Positions 25,635 to 34,954 are shown, counted from the stretch's first letter. The stretch: 64,000 nucleotides of DNA from Methylobacterium platani (GCF_001653715.1 NZ_LWHQ01000028.1:20370-84369); one strand, 5' to 3'. Made by a program: numbers and translations. The notes: a model not told the origin generated them from the sequence alone.

Positions 25635-25814
25635 ATGCGTAAGAGCCGGTTTATCGAGAAGCAGAACATTGCAGTGCTCCGCGAGCATGACGCGGGCATA
25701 AAAAATGCTGATCTATACCGGCAGCACGGGATCAGCGATATGGTGCCCTACAACTCGAAGGCCGAGTACGAACGTACGAGGGCTCCTACGTGCTGCATCA
25801 GCCGTGGACCATAG
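25635..25814 (+). pseudogene. IS3-family orfA remnant
   Basis: A 59-codon ORF beginning 'MRKSRFIEKQNIAVLREHDA', then 'GIKNADLYRQHGIS', the well-known N-terminus of IS3-family OrfA ('MRKSRFTEEQIIAVLREHEAG'). The expected 'FYNWKAKYGG' region is degraded to 'PYNSKAEYERT', and the frame then ends. No orfB follows. Dead element. Confidence 0.75.
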
Positions 25815-25954
25815 GGTCGATGGTGTCCCGCTGTCCCGAGCTATATGGCCGGGACGTCTGGGACAGAGGATCGGAACGGTCACCGTGACGGTTGTGATCG
25901 ATAGCGCGACGGGCGTAGCATCGATCTGCGGAATAACGATCTGCGGGAGTAAGG

Positions 25955-26392
25955 GTGGCCGCCGCGACACGACCTTTGAGGGCATGTCCCAGTTCCACCG
26001 AGGAGGTCGACCTCGTGGCGATCGGCAGCCCCCATGCCTCGCTCGACGAGTGCCGGGCGCTCGTCGAGGCGCGCGGCGGCCGACGCCGCGATCCCCGCGT
26101 CGCCGGGATCGTCACGGTGGGGCGGCAGGTCCTCGCAGCCGCCGAAGCTGACGGCACGCGGTCGCGCCTTGCGGCCTCGGGCGTCGAGATGATCCCCGAC
26201 CTCTGCTAGTGCTCGATCTTGCGGCCCGTGTTCCCGGCCCATGCCAGGACGGTGATCACGACCTCGGGCAAATATGCCCATTACGGTCCCGGACTTTCGG
26301 GCTGCGCGGTGCGCCTCGGTACGCTGACCGACTGTGCCGATGCACTCGTCTCGGGCCGGGCACCGGTCACTGCGCCGGAGTGGCTGGCCTGA
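25955..26392 (+). pseudogene. aconitase X C-terminal pseudogene (nonsense)
   Basis: The frame reads the end of an aconitase X (DUF521) catalytic chain: '[20 protein letters not shown]', '[13 protein letters not shown]', 'GVEMIPDLC', then TAG at 26207-26209, followed in frame by 'CSILRPVFPAHARTVITTSG', 'KYAHYGPGLSG', 'DCADALVSGRAP' and a natural stop at 26390-26392. Family members have Trp at the stop position (TGG to TAG). The N-terminal three-quarters are missing. A clear relic between IS debris and the KaiC-like gene. Confidence 0.75.
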
Positions 26393-26751
26393 TGCGTGCG
26401 GCCCAGCCGGATCGCTCGGGCGCATCGATGTTGTGAACTGCTGCCTCTGGCGCATAGCCGAACCAACGGTGCGCGTACTGCTGACCCCAAGCAGACATTC
26501 GCTTTCGGTATGGGAACGTCCGGTGTCCATTTTTACCAGACATTCATTTGCGCATAAAAATATTCAATAACTGAATGTTGTATCTTTCAGGCAAATTTGG
26601 CAGCTTAAATCAATTAAATAGGATCATTAGGCGATATATTAGCCCTAGGCATCGGTTGTATGATTTCGACATCTTAATTTATCATCGAAGCAATATATAT
26701 ATTTTATATATTAATAAATAAAACTCTAGAGAAGCGACAACGAACATACGC
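26393..26751. other. AT-rich convergent gap
   Basis: About 360 bases between the aconitase X relic and the KaiC-like stop. The stretch 26540-26740 is extremely AT-rich with short A/T palindromes. No gene is supported. Confidence 0.35.
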
Positions 26752-28188
26752 TCACTGCCACAATGCATCTATGAGTTGTCTGCCGACGTGAAGTCCATCA
26801 GCATCAATCCAGAATTCCCGGATGGTGTCGTCGTGCGGTCCGATCCTCTTCTTGATCACCGACACCGCCCGGCGCAAGTGCCCATCCGCCTCGAAGAACC
26901 GAAACAAAAGTAGGGTGTCAGCAAGGTAGGTAGGATCAATCGCGGCCGAAATCTGTCCCACCAAGCCGTGCTGGACCAACACGAGTAGCGTCGTCACCAT
27001 CTGCTGGTTCAGATAGGTCAGGATTTCGTGCATCTGAGGCAGTAGGTACTGCTCGCCCGGCATCGCGTTCTGATAGCCGGTGAGCGAGTCGATCAGCACG
27101 AGCCGCACGCCCTCGCGCTCGACAGCGTCGCTCACCATGGCGGCGAGCTCGCCCGGCGAAACCTCCGCCGGGTCGATCTGCTCGACCCGCAGGCGCCCCT
27201 CCGCGACCGCTGCCGTGATATCCATACCGAGACCGGCAGCCCGGCGCATCAGGATCCCGGTCGGCTCGTCGAAGCTCAGGATCAGCCCGCGCTCGCCGCG
27301 CGCCAGCCCCGCCGTTACGTAGGCGAGCGCGGTCGAGGACTTGCCGACGCCGGAGGGGCCGAGAAGCATCGTGCTGGTGCCCCGGTCGAGCCCGCCGCCG
27401 AGCAGCGCGTCGAGGGCGCCATTACCGCTGCTGAGGCGGTCGACCTCATAGGGATGGCCGTGCTCGACCGCGACCAAGCGCGGGAACACCGAGAGGCCGC
27501 CGCGGCGGATGACGAAGTCGTGGTAGCCGCCGCGGAAATGCGTACCGCGCATCTTGATCACCCGCAGGCGCCGGCGCTCACCGCCGTAGAGGGGGACAAG
27601 CTGTTCGAGCTGGATCACCGCGTGGCAGAGATTGTGCAAATTGAGGTCGTACTGGTCGACGGTGAGGTCGTCGAGGAGGAGCGCAGTGGTGTCGTGGATG
27701 AGGAGATAGCTGCGCAACGCAAGGACTTGGCGGCGGTAGCGTAGGGAGCTCTGCGAGAGCAGGCGGATCTCCGACAGGCTGTCGAACACCACCCGTTGCG
27801 GCTTGATCCGGTCGATCTCCGCGATGGCGAGCCGCACGGTCTCGCCGAGTTCGAGGTCGGAGGAATGGACGAGGCTTTGCTGCTGGCGCTTGTCGATGCA
27901 GAACTCGGGCGGCACCAGCTCGAAGATCTCGATGCCGTCGAGCGACCAGCCGTGGCGGGAGGCGACGGAGGCGAGCTCGCGCCGGCTCTCCGAGAGCGTG
28001 ATGTAGAGGCAGCGCTCGCCGAGCCGCGCCCCGTCGCGGAGGAATTGCAGCGCGAGCGTGGTCTTGCCTGAGCCCGGCCGCCCCTCGACCAGATGGGCAC
28101 GGTTGGCCGCGAAGCCGCCCCCCAGAATGGTGTCGAGGCCGAGTGCCCCTGTTGCGACAGGGGAGGCATCGACGCGCTGAGTGGGCAT
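26752..28188 (-). CDS. KaiC-like double-ATPase protein
   Basis: A 478-residue protein with two RecA/KaiC domains. The first has Walker A 'EGRPGSGKTTLALQ' near residue 40 and a catalytic-loop 'TLSESRREL'; the second has 'GPSGVGKSSTALAY' near residue 280 and 'FDEPTGIL'. At the position of the KaiC phospho-pair Ser431/Thr432 it reads 'DPTYLADT', so the pair is Thr-Tyr. No kaiA or kaiB is nearby. Non-cyanobacterial KaiC proteins are thought to act in stress or two-component signalling. Starts at ATG 28188. A paralogue coupled to a kinase lies at 32467. Confidence 0.88.
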   Translation of the reverse strand: MPTQRVDASPVATGALGLDTILGGGFAANRAHLVEGRPGSGKTTLALQFLRDGARLGERCLYITLSESRRELASVASRHGWSLDGIEIFELVPPEFCIDKRQQQSLVHSSDLELGETVRLAIAEIDRIKPQRVVFDSLSEIRLLSQSSLRYRRQVLALRSYLLIHDTTALLLDDLTVDQYDLNLHNLCHAVIQLEQLVPLYGGERRRLRVIKMRGTHFRGGYHDFVIRRGGLSVFPRLVAVEHGHPYEVDRLSSGNGALDALLGGGLDRGTSTMLLGPSGVGKSSTALAYVTAGLARGERGLILSFDEPTGILMRRAAGLGMDITAAVAEGRLRVEQIDPAEVSPGELAAMVSDAVEREGVRLVLIDSLTGYQNAMPGEQYLLPQMHEILTYLNQQMVTTLLVLVQHGLVGQISAAIDPTYLADTLLLFRFFEADGHLRRAVSVIKKRIGPHDDTIREFWIDADGLHVGRQLIDALWQ

Positions 28189-28281
28189 GGGAATACTTTC
28201 AGAGCATGGTGAGCTTCACCACGGCGCTTGCAGGGTAGAAGGACAAATAAGCCATCCATTTTTCAGGATATGTTAAATTGG

Positions 28282-28467
28282 TTATCCGGTGCCGTCCAAA
28301 GGACGCTCCCGCGGCTGCCATGCAAATGGCTTTTTCCAGGATTTTTTTCTATGCTTATTTGCCGGAAGCCCAGCGTATGACGGCATTTCCGTTAATTTTT
28401 CAATGCGCCGACGAAATTCTTCATTGGAAGGACTGCGCGCTGAACCAGTGATAAAATTCTTTGCCAT
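28282..28467 (-). CDS. small hypothetical protein
   Basis: A 61-residue basic protein starting at ATG 28467 with AGGAGA eight bases upstream. 'MAKNFITGSARSPSNEEFRR' then 'RIEKLTEMPSYAGLPANKHR'. The clean ribosome site and the protein-like opening support it. Function unknown. Confidence 0.5.
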   Translation of the reverse strand: MAKNFITGSARSPSNEEFRRRIEKLTEMPSYAGLPANKHRKKSWKKPFAWQPRERPLDGTG

Positions 28468-28534
28468 GACAATTTTCTCCTGATAAGTTATATATTATAA
28501 ACGCTATGATCTACCGCATTGCCGGCTTGATTCA

Positions 28535-28732
28535 CTAGAAAATAGCGGCAATCTCACTTTCTCTGACAGCGCGATCTCCCATGCGAGATCGGATACGGTA
28601 CGACGCTTCCCCACTCCGATCCTCTGGCATGAGCTGCACGATTTCGAAAGTATCTCCGCTGCTCGTCAACCTGTCAGAGAAGCCACCTTGAACCATGCGG
28701 ACTTGTTGGCGCAGCTTGAATTTATGGGACAC
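28535..28732 (-). CDS. small conserved hypothetical protein
   Basis: A 65-residue protein starting at GTG 28732 ('VSHKFKLRQQVRMVQGGFSD'), preceded by AAGGA. It has the look of a conserved rhizobial small protein ('FEIVQLMPED', 'SYRIRSRMGDRAVRESEI'), probably a small beta-barrel. An ATG at 28753 is possible but would overlap the DUF6481 remnant by 32 bases. Function unknown. Confidence 0.65.
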   Translation of the reverse strand: MSHKFKLRQQVRMVQGGFSDRLTSSGDTFEIVQLMPEDRSGEASYRIRSRMGDRAVRESEIAAIF

Positions 28733-29165
28733 GTGGCTTGATCCTTTGTTCATGATCGGGAAGATCAGCTAGTTCCGCCAAAATGCATTGCAGCCACATC
28801 CGAGCTTGCGCTTCGCGGGCATCTCGCGCGGATTTCTGTTCGGCACACAGCTTAACTTTAGCGACTGCGGCATCGGAAGCACGCCGCATTTTCCCAGCCG
28901 CCGCAAGCTCGCGCTCACGCACTTGCTGGGCTTCTGCTCCAGCCTCCTGGATAATCCGAGTTGCTTTTCAAGCGGCTCGTTCTGTCTCTCGCTCGGCCAG
29001 ACGAATAGCTCTCGCTGCGAAGATTGCCCGCCGTTCGGCTTGCCTGGCCGCAGAGGCCAGGTCGTTCTCGGCGCTCCCCGCCTGAAACCAGGCTTGCAAG
29101 GCCTGACGTGCCGCGGAGGCGGAACCCAGCCTTTCACCCAGAGGCGCTTCATTGCATTTGCCCAT
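28722..29165 (-). pseudogene. DUF6481-family gene interrupted by in-frame TGA
   Basis: One frame from ATG 29165 reads an Ala/Arg/Glu-rich coiled coil: 'APLGERLGSASAARQALQAW', 'AARQAERRAIFAARAIRLAE', then TGA at 28970-28968, and continues in the same frame 'KATRIIQEAGAEAQQVRERE' to 28722. This is the DUF6481 pattern, with the family's continuous helix broken by a single stop. It may be a recent pseudogene, or the two halves may be expressed separately. Family function is unknown. Confidence 0.6.
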
Positions 29166-29474
29166 GGCTCAGGCTCGGTTTCTGACGAGGGATCGGATTG
29201 GGGACAAAAACCGGCTTGAGGCGTGTCAGTGCGGTTCGTGGACCGAGTGATCGCAGTAGGTGCGATCGGATAGTTGACGCCGCGATGCTGGTCGCCAAAC
29301 TATTGCGAGTATCGATTGCCGAGAAGCGGCGACAGCTTGATTGCTACAACGCAGAGAAAGAATTATAGATTTTATCAAAATTTTAGTCGCTTTTTTGCTT
29401 AAAAATCTACCCACGCCTTAACTTTAAGCAATGAAAGTGAGGACAAATATGCCCTCACCGCAATATAGTGAATT

Positions 29475-29684
29475 TTATGCTGACTGCAGATTCCCGGCAG
29501 ACTGCTTGCCGCTGCGGCGATCGGTTTCCATTTCATAGGAGAGTTTCTGTCCATCGGTCAGGGTCTGCATGCCAGCCCGCTCGACTGCCGAGATGTGGAC
29601 AAAGACATCCTTGGTGCCATCATCCGGCTGAATAAAGCCGAAACCCTTTTGCACGTTGAACCATTTCACAGTGCCGACGCTCAT
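29475..29684 (-). CDS. cspA: cold-shock protein
   Basis: A 69-residue CspA-family RNA chaperone. RNP1 'KGFGFIQ' and RNP2 'VFVHI' are present in 'VGTVKWFNVQKGFGFIQPDD' and the following strand. ATG 29684 is preferred: GGAG lies six bases upstream, while the upstream ATGs at 29690 and 29696 overlap that site. Length matches the family. The roughly 150 bases upstream could hold the long cold-responsive leader typical of csp genes. Confidence 0.93.
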   Translation of the reverse strand: MSVGTVKWFNVQKGFGFIQPDDGTKDVFVHISAVERAGMQTLTDGQKLSYEMETDRRSGKQSAGNLQSA

Positions 29685-30421
29685 CGCCATCTCCATATTT
29701 CCCAGGTGCCTGCATGAACTCAGCGCGCCACAGCGTCGCTAAAGCTCCGACTATTGGCAGATCTTGCGAGAATAACAGAGCGGACGTCCGGGGTAAGCGG
29801 AACGAAAAGCCCGGCAATCCGGCCAATGATCAACTCTCCTCATATGGTTCGGATCGCGCGAATTAGCAAGGGCGCAGGGAAAAAAACTTTATGCGCGTTC
29901 GGTTTATCATACGAAATCTTGCAAAGGTGGCCTCATCGCGCAGCTGTCCGCCTCAACGTAGGATGCCAGGATTGGCCCCCCTGCCTCGTCGGGCCCTGTC
30001 GCGCCGAGGCGGATCGCCCCGCCGATCGATGTCGTCATACAAGCTCGGTAGCCTATCGAAAGAAACGGGCGGCGTCGAATTGCGCTGTAATGGCAATGAT
30101 GAGGATAGACCCAAATTTCCTACCTATCCTGGCACGATCATGCAGTATTAACGATCGTAGGCCAATCGGAATGTCGAGACTGTAGATTGTTTATGACCAA
30201 TTGGACACCGGCGATGAGATCGAACCGATCTTTATTCAGTCATATTTTAGCTGTTGTTTGAGGTATTTCTAAGAGTGACTTCGTCGACAGGCCATGGCTT
30301 CATCCAATAAATTGATTATTTTGCGGTTTTCACAGAATAGGATAATATTTCGGAAAATGATTGGATGGCGGCCGTGAAAACGTCTCCGAAGGCTGGCACC
30401 GGATCGCCGTTGGCGACGCCT
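29685..30421. other. csp leader and non-coding region
   Basis: About 740 bases with no gene supported on either strand. The left part probably contains the csp promoter and leader; the right part (30180-30370) is AT-rich and ends at the stop of the hybrid kinase. Open frames are noise. Confidence 0.4.
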
Positions 30422-32470
30422 TCAGCGTCCTTCGCCGCCGAGCACCAGCCGGAGCGAGCGGGCGAGTTCGTCGCGGCGATAGGGCTTGCTCAGCACCGGC
30501 AGCTCGCCGCGCCCGATGACCTGCCCCTCGTCGAGATTGGCGACATAGCCCGAAGTGAGCAGGACCTTGATGCCGGGACGGAGCCGTTGCGCCTCGACGG
30601 CGAGCTGCGAGCCGTTCATGCCGCCTGGCATCACCACGTCCGAGAACAGGATGTCGATGCGCTCCACCCCCCTGAGGTGCTCCAGCGCCTCCGCGGCGTT
30701 GCGTGCGACGACCACCCGGTAGCGCAGCTCCTCCAGGCTCTCGACGGCCATGGCGAGCACCGGCTCGTCGTCTTCCACGAGCAGCACCGTCTCGCCCGCG
30801 CCGGCTCGGCGGAGCGGAATGGCGCTGACCGGCCCGGTTCCAGGCTCCTCGCCGGCTGGATCGGTCGAGCGTGGGAAGCACAGGCTGACCGTCGTGCCCC
30901 GCCCGACCTCGGACTCGATGCGTGCGAAGCCGTTGGCGCTGCGCGTGAAGCCGTAGACCTGGCTCAAGCCCAACCCCGTTCCCTTGCCGACCTCCTTCGT
31001 GGTGAAGAAGGGCTCGAACACGCGCGCGAGCGCGTCGGACGGGATGCCGCTGCCGGTGTCGGTGACCGACACCGTCACGTAGGGACCGGGCGGCACCCCC
31101 TTGTCGGCGACGGCCGAGGTACCGAGGTGGACGTTCCGGCTCGTCACGGCGATGCGGGCGGGGCCGTCCCGTCCCTCCATCGCATCTCGCGCGTTGACGA
31201 CGAGGTTGAGCACCGCCGCTTCGAATTGGGCCGGATCGATGCGGATCGGATCGATCGCGGGATCGAGGTCGAAGGCCAGCGCGACGGCTCCGCCGGCCGC
31301 CCGCTCGGCGAGTGGCTTGAAGTCCAGGAGCAGCCGGTTCGGGTTGAGCGTCTGCGGCCGCAGCATCTGGCGCCGGGAGAAGGCGAGAAGCTGCTGGGTC
31401 AGCTGCTCGCCGCGCCTCGCCGCGCCCATGGCCGCCTCGGCCAGGCGCTTCACGCGCTCGACCTGCTCGGGCCGACGCAGCATCATGTCGAGCCCGCCGA
31501 CGATGACGGTGAGCAGGTTGTTGAAGTCGTGCGCCACGCCGCCGGTGAGCTGCCCGATCGCTTCCATTTTCTGGGCTTGGCGCAGAGCCTCCTCGGTGGA
31601 GCGCTGGTCGGTGCGGTCCATCAGGATGCCGGCGATCCGCGTCGCCGTATCGCCCTCGTCGCGGACTCGGCCCCTGAGCGCGATCCAGCGCACCTGTCCG
31701 TCGGCGCGCCGGATGCGGCACTCGAGGTCGAGCGTGCCGGTCTCGCGGGTCGCCGCGAAAGCGCGCTCGGCGATGTCGCGGTCCTCCTCGACGACGTGCG
31801 CGATCAGGCTCTCTCTGTCCCAGTGCGGGCCCGCCTCGCCGTACCCGAAGACGGCGTCGAAGCGGGGCGAGCGCCGCGCCGCGCCGATGCGGTCATCGAG
31901 GTCCCAGGACGCCATGCCGGCGGCGTCGAGGGCGAAGGCGAGGGTCTCGTGAGCGGTCTCGACCTCCCGCGTGCGCTCGGCCACGCGCCGCTCGAGATCC
32001 TCGTTGGCGAGCCGGAGCTGCGCTTGAGCCCGCTCGCGCTCCAGGAGATGCTCGCGAGCCTGGTACTGGCGGCGGCGCGCCCGAAGGGCGGAGGCCGCGG
32101 CGCTGACGAGCGTCTCGGCATTCACCGGGCGCTCGAGCAGCACGACATTGGCGAGCCGGGCGAGCCGCTGCGACGCACGCTCGGAGCGGCGGCCGGCCTG
32201 GCGGGTCGCCAGCACGATGAAGGGGAAATCCGACCAGGCCGGTTGCGCATCGAGCCACGCGAACAGGTCGGTGAGGTCACCTTCCAGCGCCTCCTCGGTG
32301 ACGAGGGCGGCACCAGCGCCGGCCCGCAGGCCGTCGAGCCAGCCCGTCAGGTCGGGACAAGCTTGTGCGGGCGTGCCGGTCCCGGCGAGCACCTGCCCGA
32401 TCACTGCGGCATCGCGCCCCCGCGGCGCCAGGATCAGGATGCGCTCCTCGTGCGCGACCGGCATGCTCAC
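30422..32470 (-). CDS. hybrid histidine kinase with pseudo-receiver and PAS domains
   Basis: A 682-residue cytoplasmic kinase. An N-terminal receiver-like domain (about 1-125) lacks the phospho-Asp ('AALVTEEAL'); a coiled coil follows (about 130-175), then PAS (about 178-290), HisKA with the histidine of '[11 protein letters not shown]' near 314, HATPase ('[11 protein letters not shown]', '[20 protein letters not shown]') and a C-terminal true receiver ('[12 protein letters not shown]'). It starts inside the stop of the KaiC-like gene (ATGA), so the two are translationally coupled; this links KaiC-type ATPase output with phosphorelay. Confidence 0.9.
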   Translation of the reverse strand: MSMPVAHEERILILAPRGRDAAVIGQVLAGTGTPAQACPDLTGWLDGLRAGAGAALVTEEALEGDLTDLFAWLDAQPAWSDFPFIVLATRQAGRRSERASQRLARLANVVLLERPVNAETLVSAAASALRARRRQYQAREHLLERERAQAQLRLANEDLERRVAERTREVETAHETLAFALDAAGMASWDLDDRIGAARRSPRFDAVFGYGEAGPHWDRESLIAHVVEEDRDIAERAFAATRETGTLDLECRIRRADGQVRWIALRGRVRDEGDTATRIAGILMDRTDQRSTEEALRQAQKMEAIGQLTGGVAHDFNNLLTVIVGGLDMMLRRPEQVERVKRLAEAAMGAARRGEQLTQQLLAFSRRQMLRPQTLNPNRLLLDFKPLAERAAGGAVALAFDLDPAIDPIRIDPAQFEAAVLNLVVNARDAMEGRDGPARIAVTSRNVHLGTSAVADKGVPPGPYVTVSVTDTGSGIPSDALARVFEPFFTTKEVGKGTGLGLSQVYGFTRSANGFARIESEVGRGTTVSLCFPRSTDPAGEEPGTGPVSAIPLRRAGAGETVLLVEDDEPVLAMAVESLEELRYRVVVARNAAEALEHLRGVERIDILFSDVVMPGGMNGSQLAVEAQRLRPGIKVLLTSGYVANLDEGQVIGRGELPVLSKPYRRDELARSLRLVLGGEGR

Positions 32471-33987
32471 GCCTCGCCACCCGCCGGGGCTTGGCCCGTC
32501 AACATCGCCACCTTGCCCCGGTAGGCCGGCAAGCCCGTGAGCACGCCTTCGAAGTCCTCAAGCGCCTGGCCGACCTCGAGGCCGCCCTCGGATAGCTTCA
32601 GCTCGCGGATGGTGCGCTCATGCGCGTTGACCCGGCTCTTCATTACCGAGAGGGCGGTGCGAACCATGCCCTGAGCCTCGAAGAACCGGAACAGCAGGAT
32701 GCCGTCGCTGAGATAGCTCATGTCGACATCCGTTCGGACTTCGCCGACAACGCCGTGCTGGCCGAGGACCAGCAGGGTGGTGATGCCCTGCTGGTTGAGG
32801 TAGCTCAGCAACTCGTGCATCTGTAGGACCAGGAATTCCTCGCCCGGCATCGCGTGCAGGTAGGCGTTGAGGCTGTCGATGACGACGACCGACGACCCGC
32901 GCTTCTCGACCGCCTCCCTGGCCATGGTGGCGAACTCGCCCGGCGAAACCTCGGCGGGGTCGATCTGGGTGATGGTCAGCCGCCCGGATTCGATATGCGG
33001 TCTGAGATCCATGCCGAGCGTGGCCGCCCGGGTCATCAGGGTCGCGAGTCCCTCATCGAACAGGTAGTAGGTCGCCGTCTCGCCGCGCTCCAGCGCCGCC
33101 TTCATGCACCGGACCGCGGTCGTGGTCTTGCCGACGCCGGAGGGCCCGAGCAGGAGCATGTTGGTTCCGGGCACGAGGCCGCCGCCGAGCAGCAGGTCGA
33201 GTTCGGCAGACCCGGTGGACTTGGCCACCGGGTCGAAGGCCGCGTGGTGCTGGGACGCGATCAGGCGCGGGAACACCCGGATGCCGCCGGTCTCCAGGGC
33301 GAAATCGTGGTGGCCGCCGCTGAACTTGATGCCGCGCATCTTCACGATCCGCAGCCGTCGCCGCTCGGACCCGTATTCGCGCGCCATCTGGTCCAGAGAG
33401 ATCACACCGTGCGCGATGCTGTGCAGCTGGACATCCCCCGTCTCCGAGGTTTTGTCGTCGAGAAGCAGCACCGTGCAGGCGCGCTTGGCGAAGAACCGCT
33501 TGAGCGCCAGGATCTGACGCCGGTAGCGCAGCGGGTTCTGAGCGAGCAGGCGCAGCTCCGAGAGACTGTCGAACACGACCCTGTCGGGCTTCGTCTCGCC
33601 GACGCGGGCAATGACGTCCTTGACGGTCTCGCCGAGTTCGAGTTCGGAGGGATGCAGGATCGATTGCTCGCTGTCGGGATCGAGGCCCATCTCGTCGACG
33701 AGCTCGTAGACGTCGATGCCGTCGAGCGACCATCCGTGCGTCGCGGCGGCGGCGCGGAGTTCGTCCGAGGTCTCGGACAAGGTGACGTAGAGCGCCCGTT
33801 CACCGCGGGCCGCCCCCTCGCGGAGGAACTGGAGCGCGATGGTGGTCTTGCCCGTGCCCGGGGTGCCCTCCAGCAGATAGAGCCGGCTCGGGGTCAGGCC
33901 GCCGCAGAGAACGTCGTCGAGACCGGGGACGCCGGTCGAGATCCGGGGCTCCTTGCCGGGCGTCCGGCGCGTTGCGGGTTCGGTCAT
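32467..33987 (-). CDS. KaiC-like double-ATPase protein
   Basis: A 506-residue KaiC homologue. Domain I has Walker A 'EGTPGTGKTTIALQ' and 'TLSETSDEL'; domain II has 'GPSGVGKTTTAVRC' and 'YLFDEGLATL', with 'VVVIDSLNAYLHAMPGEEFL' as Walker B. The KaiC phospho-pair position reads 'DMSYLSDG', i.e. Ser-Tyr. The C-terminal tail is about 20 residues longer than that of the paralogue at 26752. Downstream translation of the hybrid kinase is coupled. No KaiA or KaiB is visible, so a clock is not implied; ATP-driven signalling is the likely role. Confidence 0.9.
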   Translation of the reverse strand: MTEPATRRTPGKEPRISTGVPGLDDVLCGGLTPSRLYLLEGTPGTGKTTIALQFLREGAARGERALYVTLSETSDELRAAAATHGWSLDGIDVYELVDEMGLDPDSEQSILHPSELELGETVKDVIARVGETKPDRVVFDSLSELRLLAQNPLRYRRQILALKRFFAKRACTVLLLDDKTSETGDVQLHSIAHGVISLDQMAREYGSERRRLRIVKMRGIKFSGGHHDFALETGGIRVFPRLIASQHHAAFDPVAKSTGSAELDLLLGGGLVPGTNMLLLGPSGVGKTTTAVRCMKAALERGETATYYLFDEGLATLMTRAATLGMDLRPHIESGRLTITQIDPAEVSPGEFATMAREAVEKRGSSVVVIDSLNAYLHAMPGEEFLVLQMHELLSYLNQQGITTLLVLGQHGVVGEVRTDVDMSYLSDGILLFRFFEAQGMVRTALSVMKSRVNAHERTIRELKLSEGGLEVGQALEDFEGVLTGLPAYRGKVAMLTGQAPAGGEA

Positions 33988-34275
33988 CGCGGAGGGTCCA
34001 GGTTCCTTGGGGCCGGTGGAGACCGCCGCCCGGCACGGCGGCGGTCCTTCCGGTCCCTCGTGGGTGCTCGCGAACGGTATGTCGGGAGTACCGGAGAACG
34101 CGGCATACGCCGAGTGAGGGTGTCAGGATACATCCCTGGAGATTCCACGGACGACCGTCCGGCGGTCGACCACCCGAGGTCCGGACGCTCCGAGGGTCTG
34201 CAAGCGACCCTGCCAGGCTCGTTCGCACGGCGACGGATGCCGGAGGAAGGGCGAGTGTACGAGTTCGTCCGGCGA

Positions 34276-34554
34276 TCATGCCGCGGAGATCCCGCGGGCC
34301 CTGACCTGCCGCCAAGCCGCTACGGCGGCTCGTCGGGCCTCGTACACCATACGCTGCGGCGTCCCTGGCTCACCCCTGCCGAGGGGGCCGTAGCCGTGGA
34401 GCAGGACGCCGTCGGGCCCATGGAGCCGCTGCACCTCGGCCCGCCACGCGCGATCGGCGAGGGCCAGTCGGTGCTCGGTCTCCACCAGGCGCTGCGCGTT
34501 CATCGCGACGCTCGTTGCGGTCACCCCTGAAGCGGACACTCCCGAGGCGGTCAT
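34276..34554 (-). CDS. small hypothetical protein
   Basis: A 92-residue helical protein. ATG 34554 overlaps the stop of the upstream gene (ATGA); ATG 34503 would give a shorter 75-residue product. 'AQRLVETEHRLALADRAWRA', then 'GPDGVLLHGYGPLG' and a basic helical end 'RRAAVAAWRQVRARG'. No family recognised. Coupling with 34551-34799 suggests a joint role. Confidence 0.55.
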   Translation of the reverse strand: MTASGVSASGVTATSVAMNAQRLVETEHRLALADRAWRAEVQRLHGPDGVLLHGYGPLGRGEPGTPQRMVYEARRAAVAAWRQVRARGISAA

Positions 34555-34799
34555 GGCGCCGCGAGCCGCTTGGTGTTCGCCGCCACGTGCTCGCGGTAGC
34601 GGGCGACCACCATCTCGGGCGACCCGCCGGACGAGAGCGTCACCATCGCCTCGCCGGCCGCCGAGACTTTCTCCGTCACCATGGACTGAGCCTCGGCCCA
34701 CCCCTCGGGACCGCCCCAGGCCAGCCGGACCATTCGCAGCTCGACGACCTTCTGGGCTTCGATCGCGAGCATCATCGAGGACAGCAACAGGTTGATCAT
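34551..34799 (-). CDS. small helical hypothetical protein
   Basis: An 82-residue protein starting at ATG 34799: 'MINLLLSSMMLAIEAQKVVE', then 'AQSMVTEKVSAAGEAMVTLS', 'GSPEMVVARYREHVAANTKR'. It resembles short helical alphaproteobacterial proteins sometimes misnamed 'antifreeze protein', and slightly resembles phasins. It is coupled to 34276-34554. No catalytic residues or signal peptide. Confidence 0.6.
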   Translation of the reverse strand: MINLLLSSMMLAIEAQKVVELRMVRLAWGGPEGWAEAQSMVTEKVSAAGEAMVTLSSGGSPEMVVARYREHVAANTKRLAAP

Positions 34800-34892
34800 G
34801 TCTCGCTCCGCACCGCGGCAGATGCGGCACGGCGTCAACCCGCCGCGATGGAGGATTGATCCGGCCCCGAAACGCAGCGCAGCCCTGCAAGC

Positions 34893-34912
34893 CGCCCCGT
34901 GACCAAGGGGCG
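34893..34912 (-). terminator. possible hairpin after transglutaminase gene
   Basis: CGCCCC at 34893-34898 pairs with GGGGCG at 34907-34912 over eight bases, about 45 bases past the reverse gene's stop. No T-run follows, so this is tentative. Confidence 0.3.
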
Positions 34913-34954
34913 ACCTGCGCGAGCCCGCGAGCCGACGGGCCGGGCCGGATCGTC

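Noticed and set aside
30365..32524. 719-codon forward ORF opposite the hybrid kinase
   Set aside because: Antisense shadow with composition typical of reversed high-GC coding sequence.
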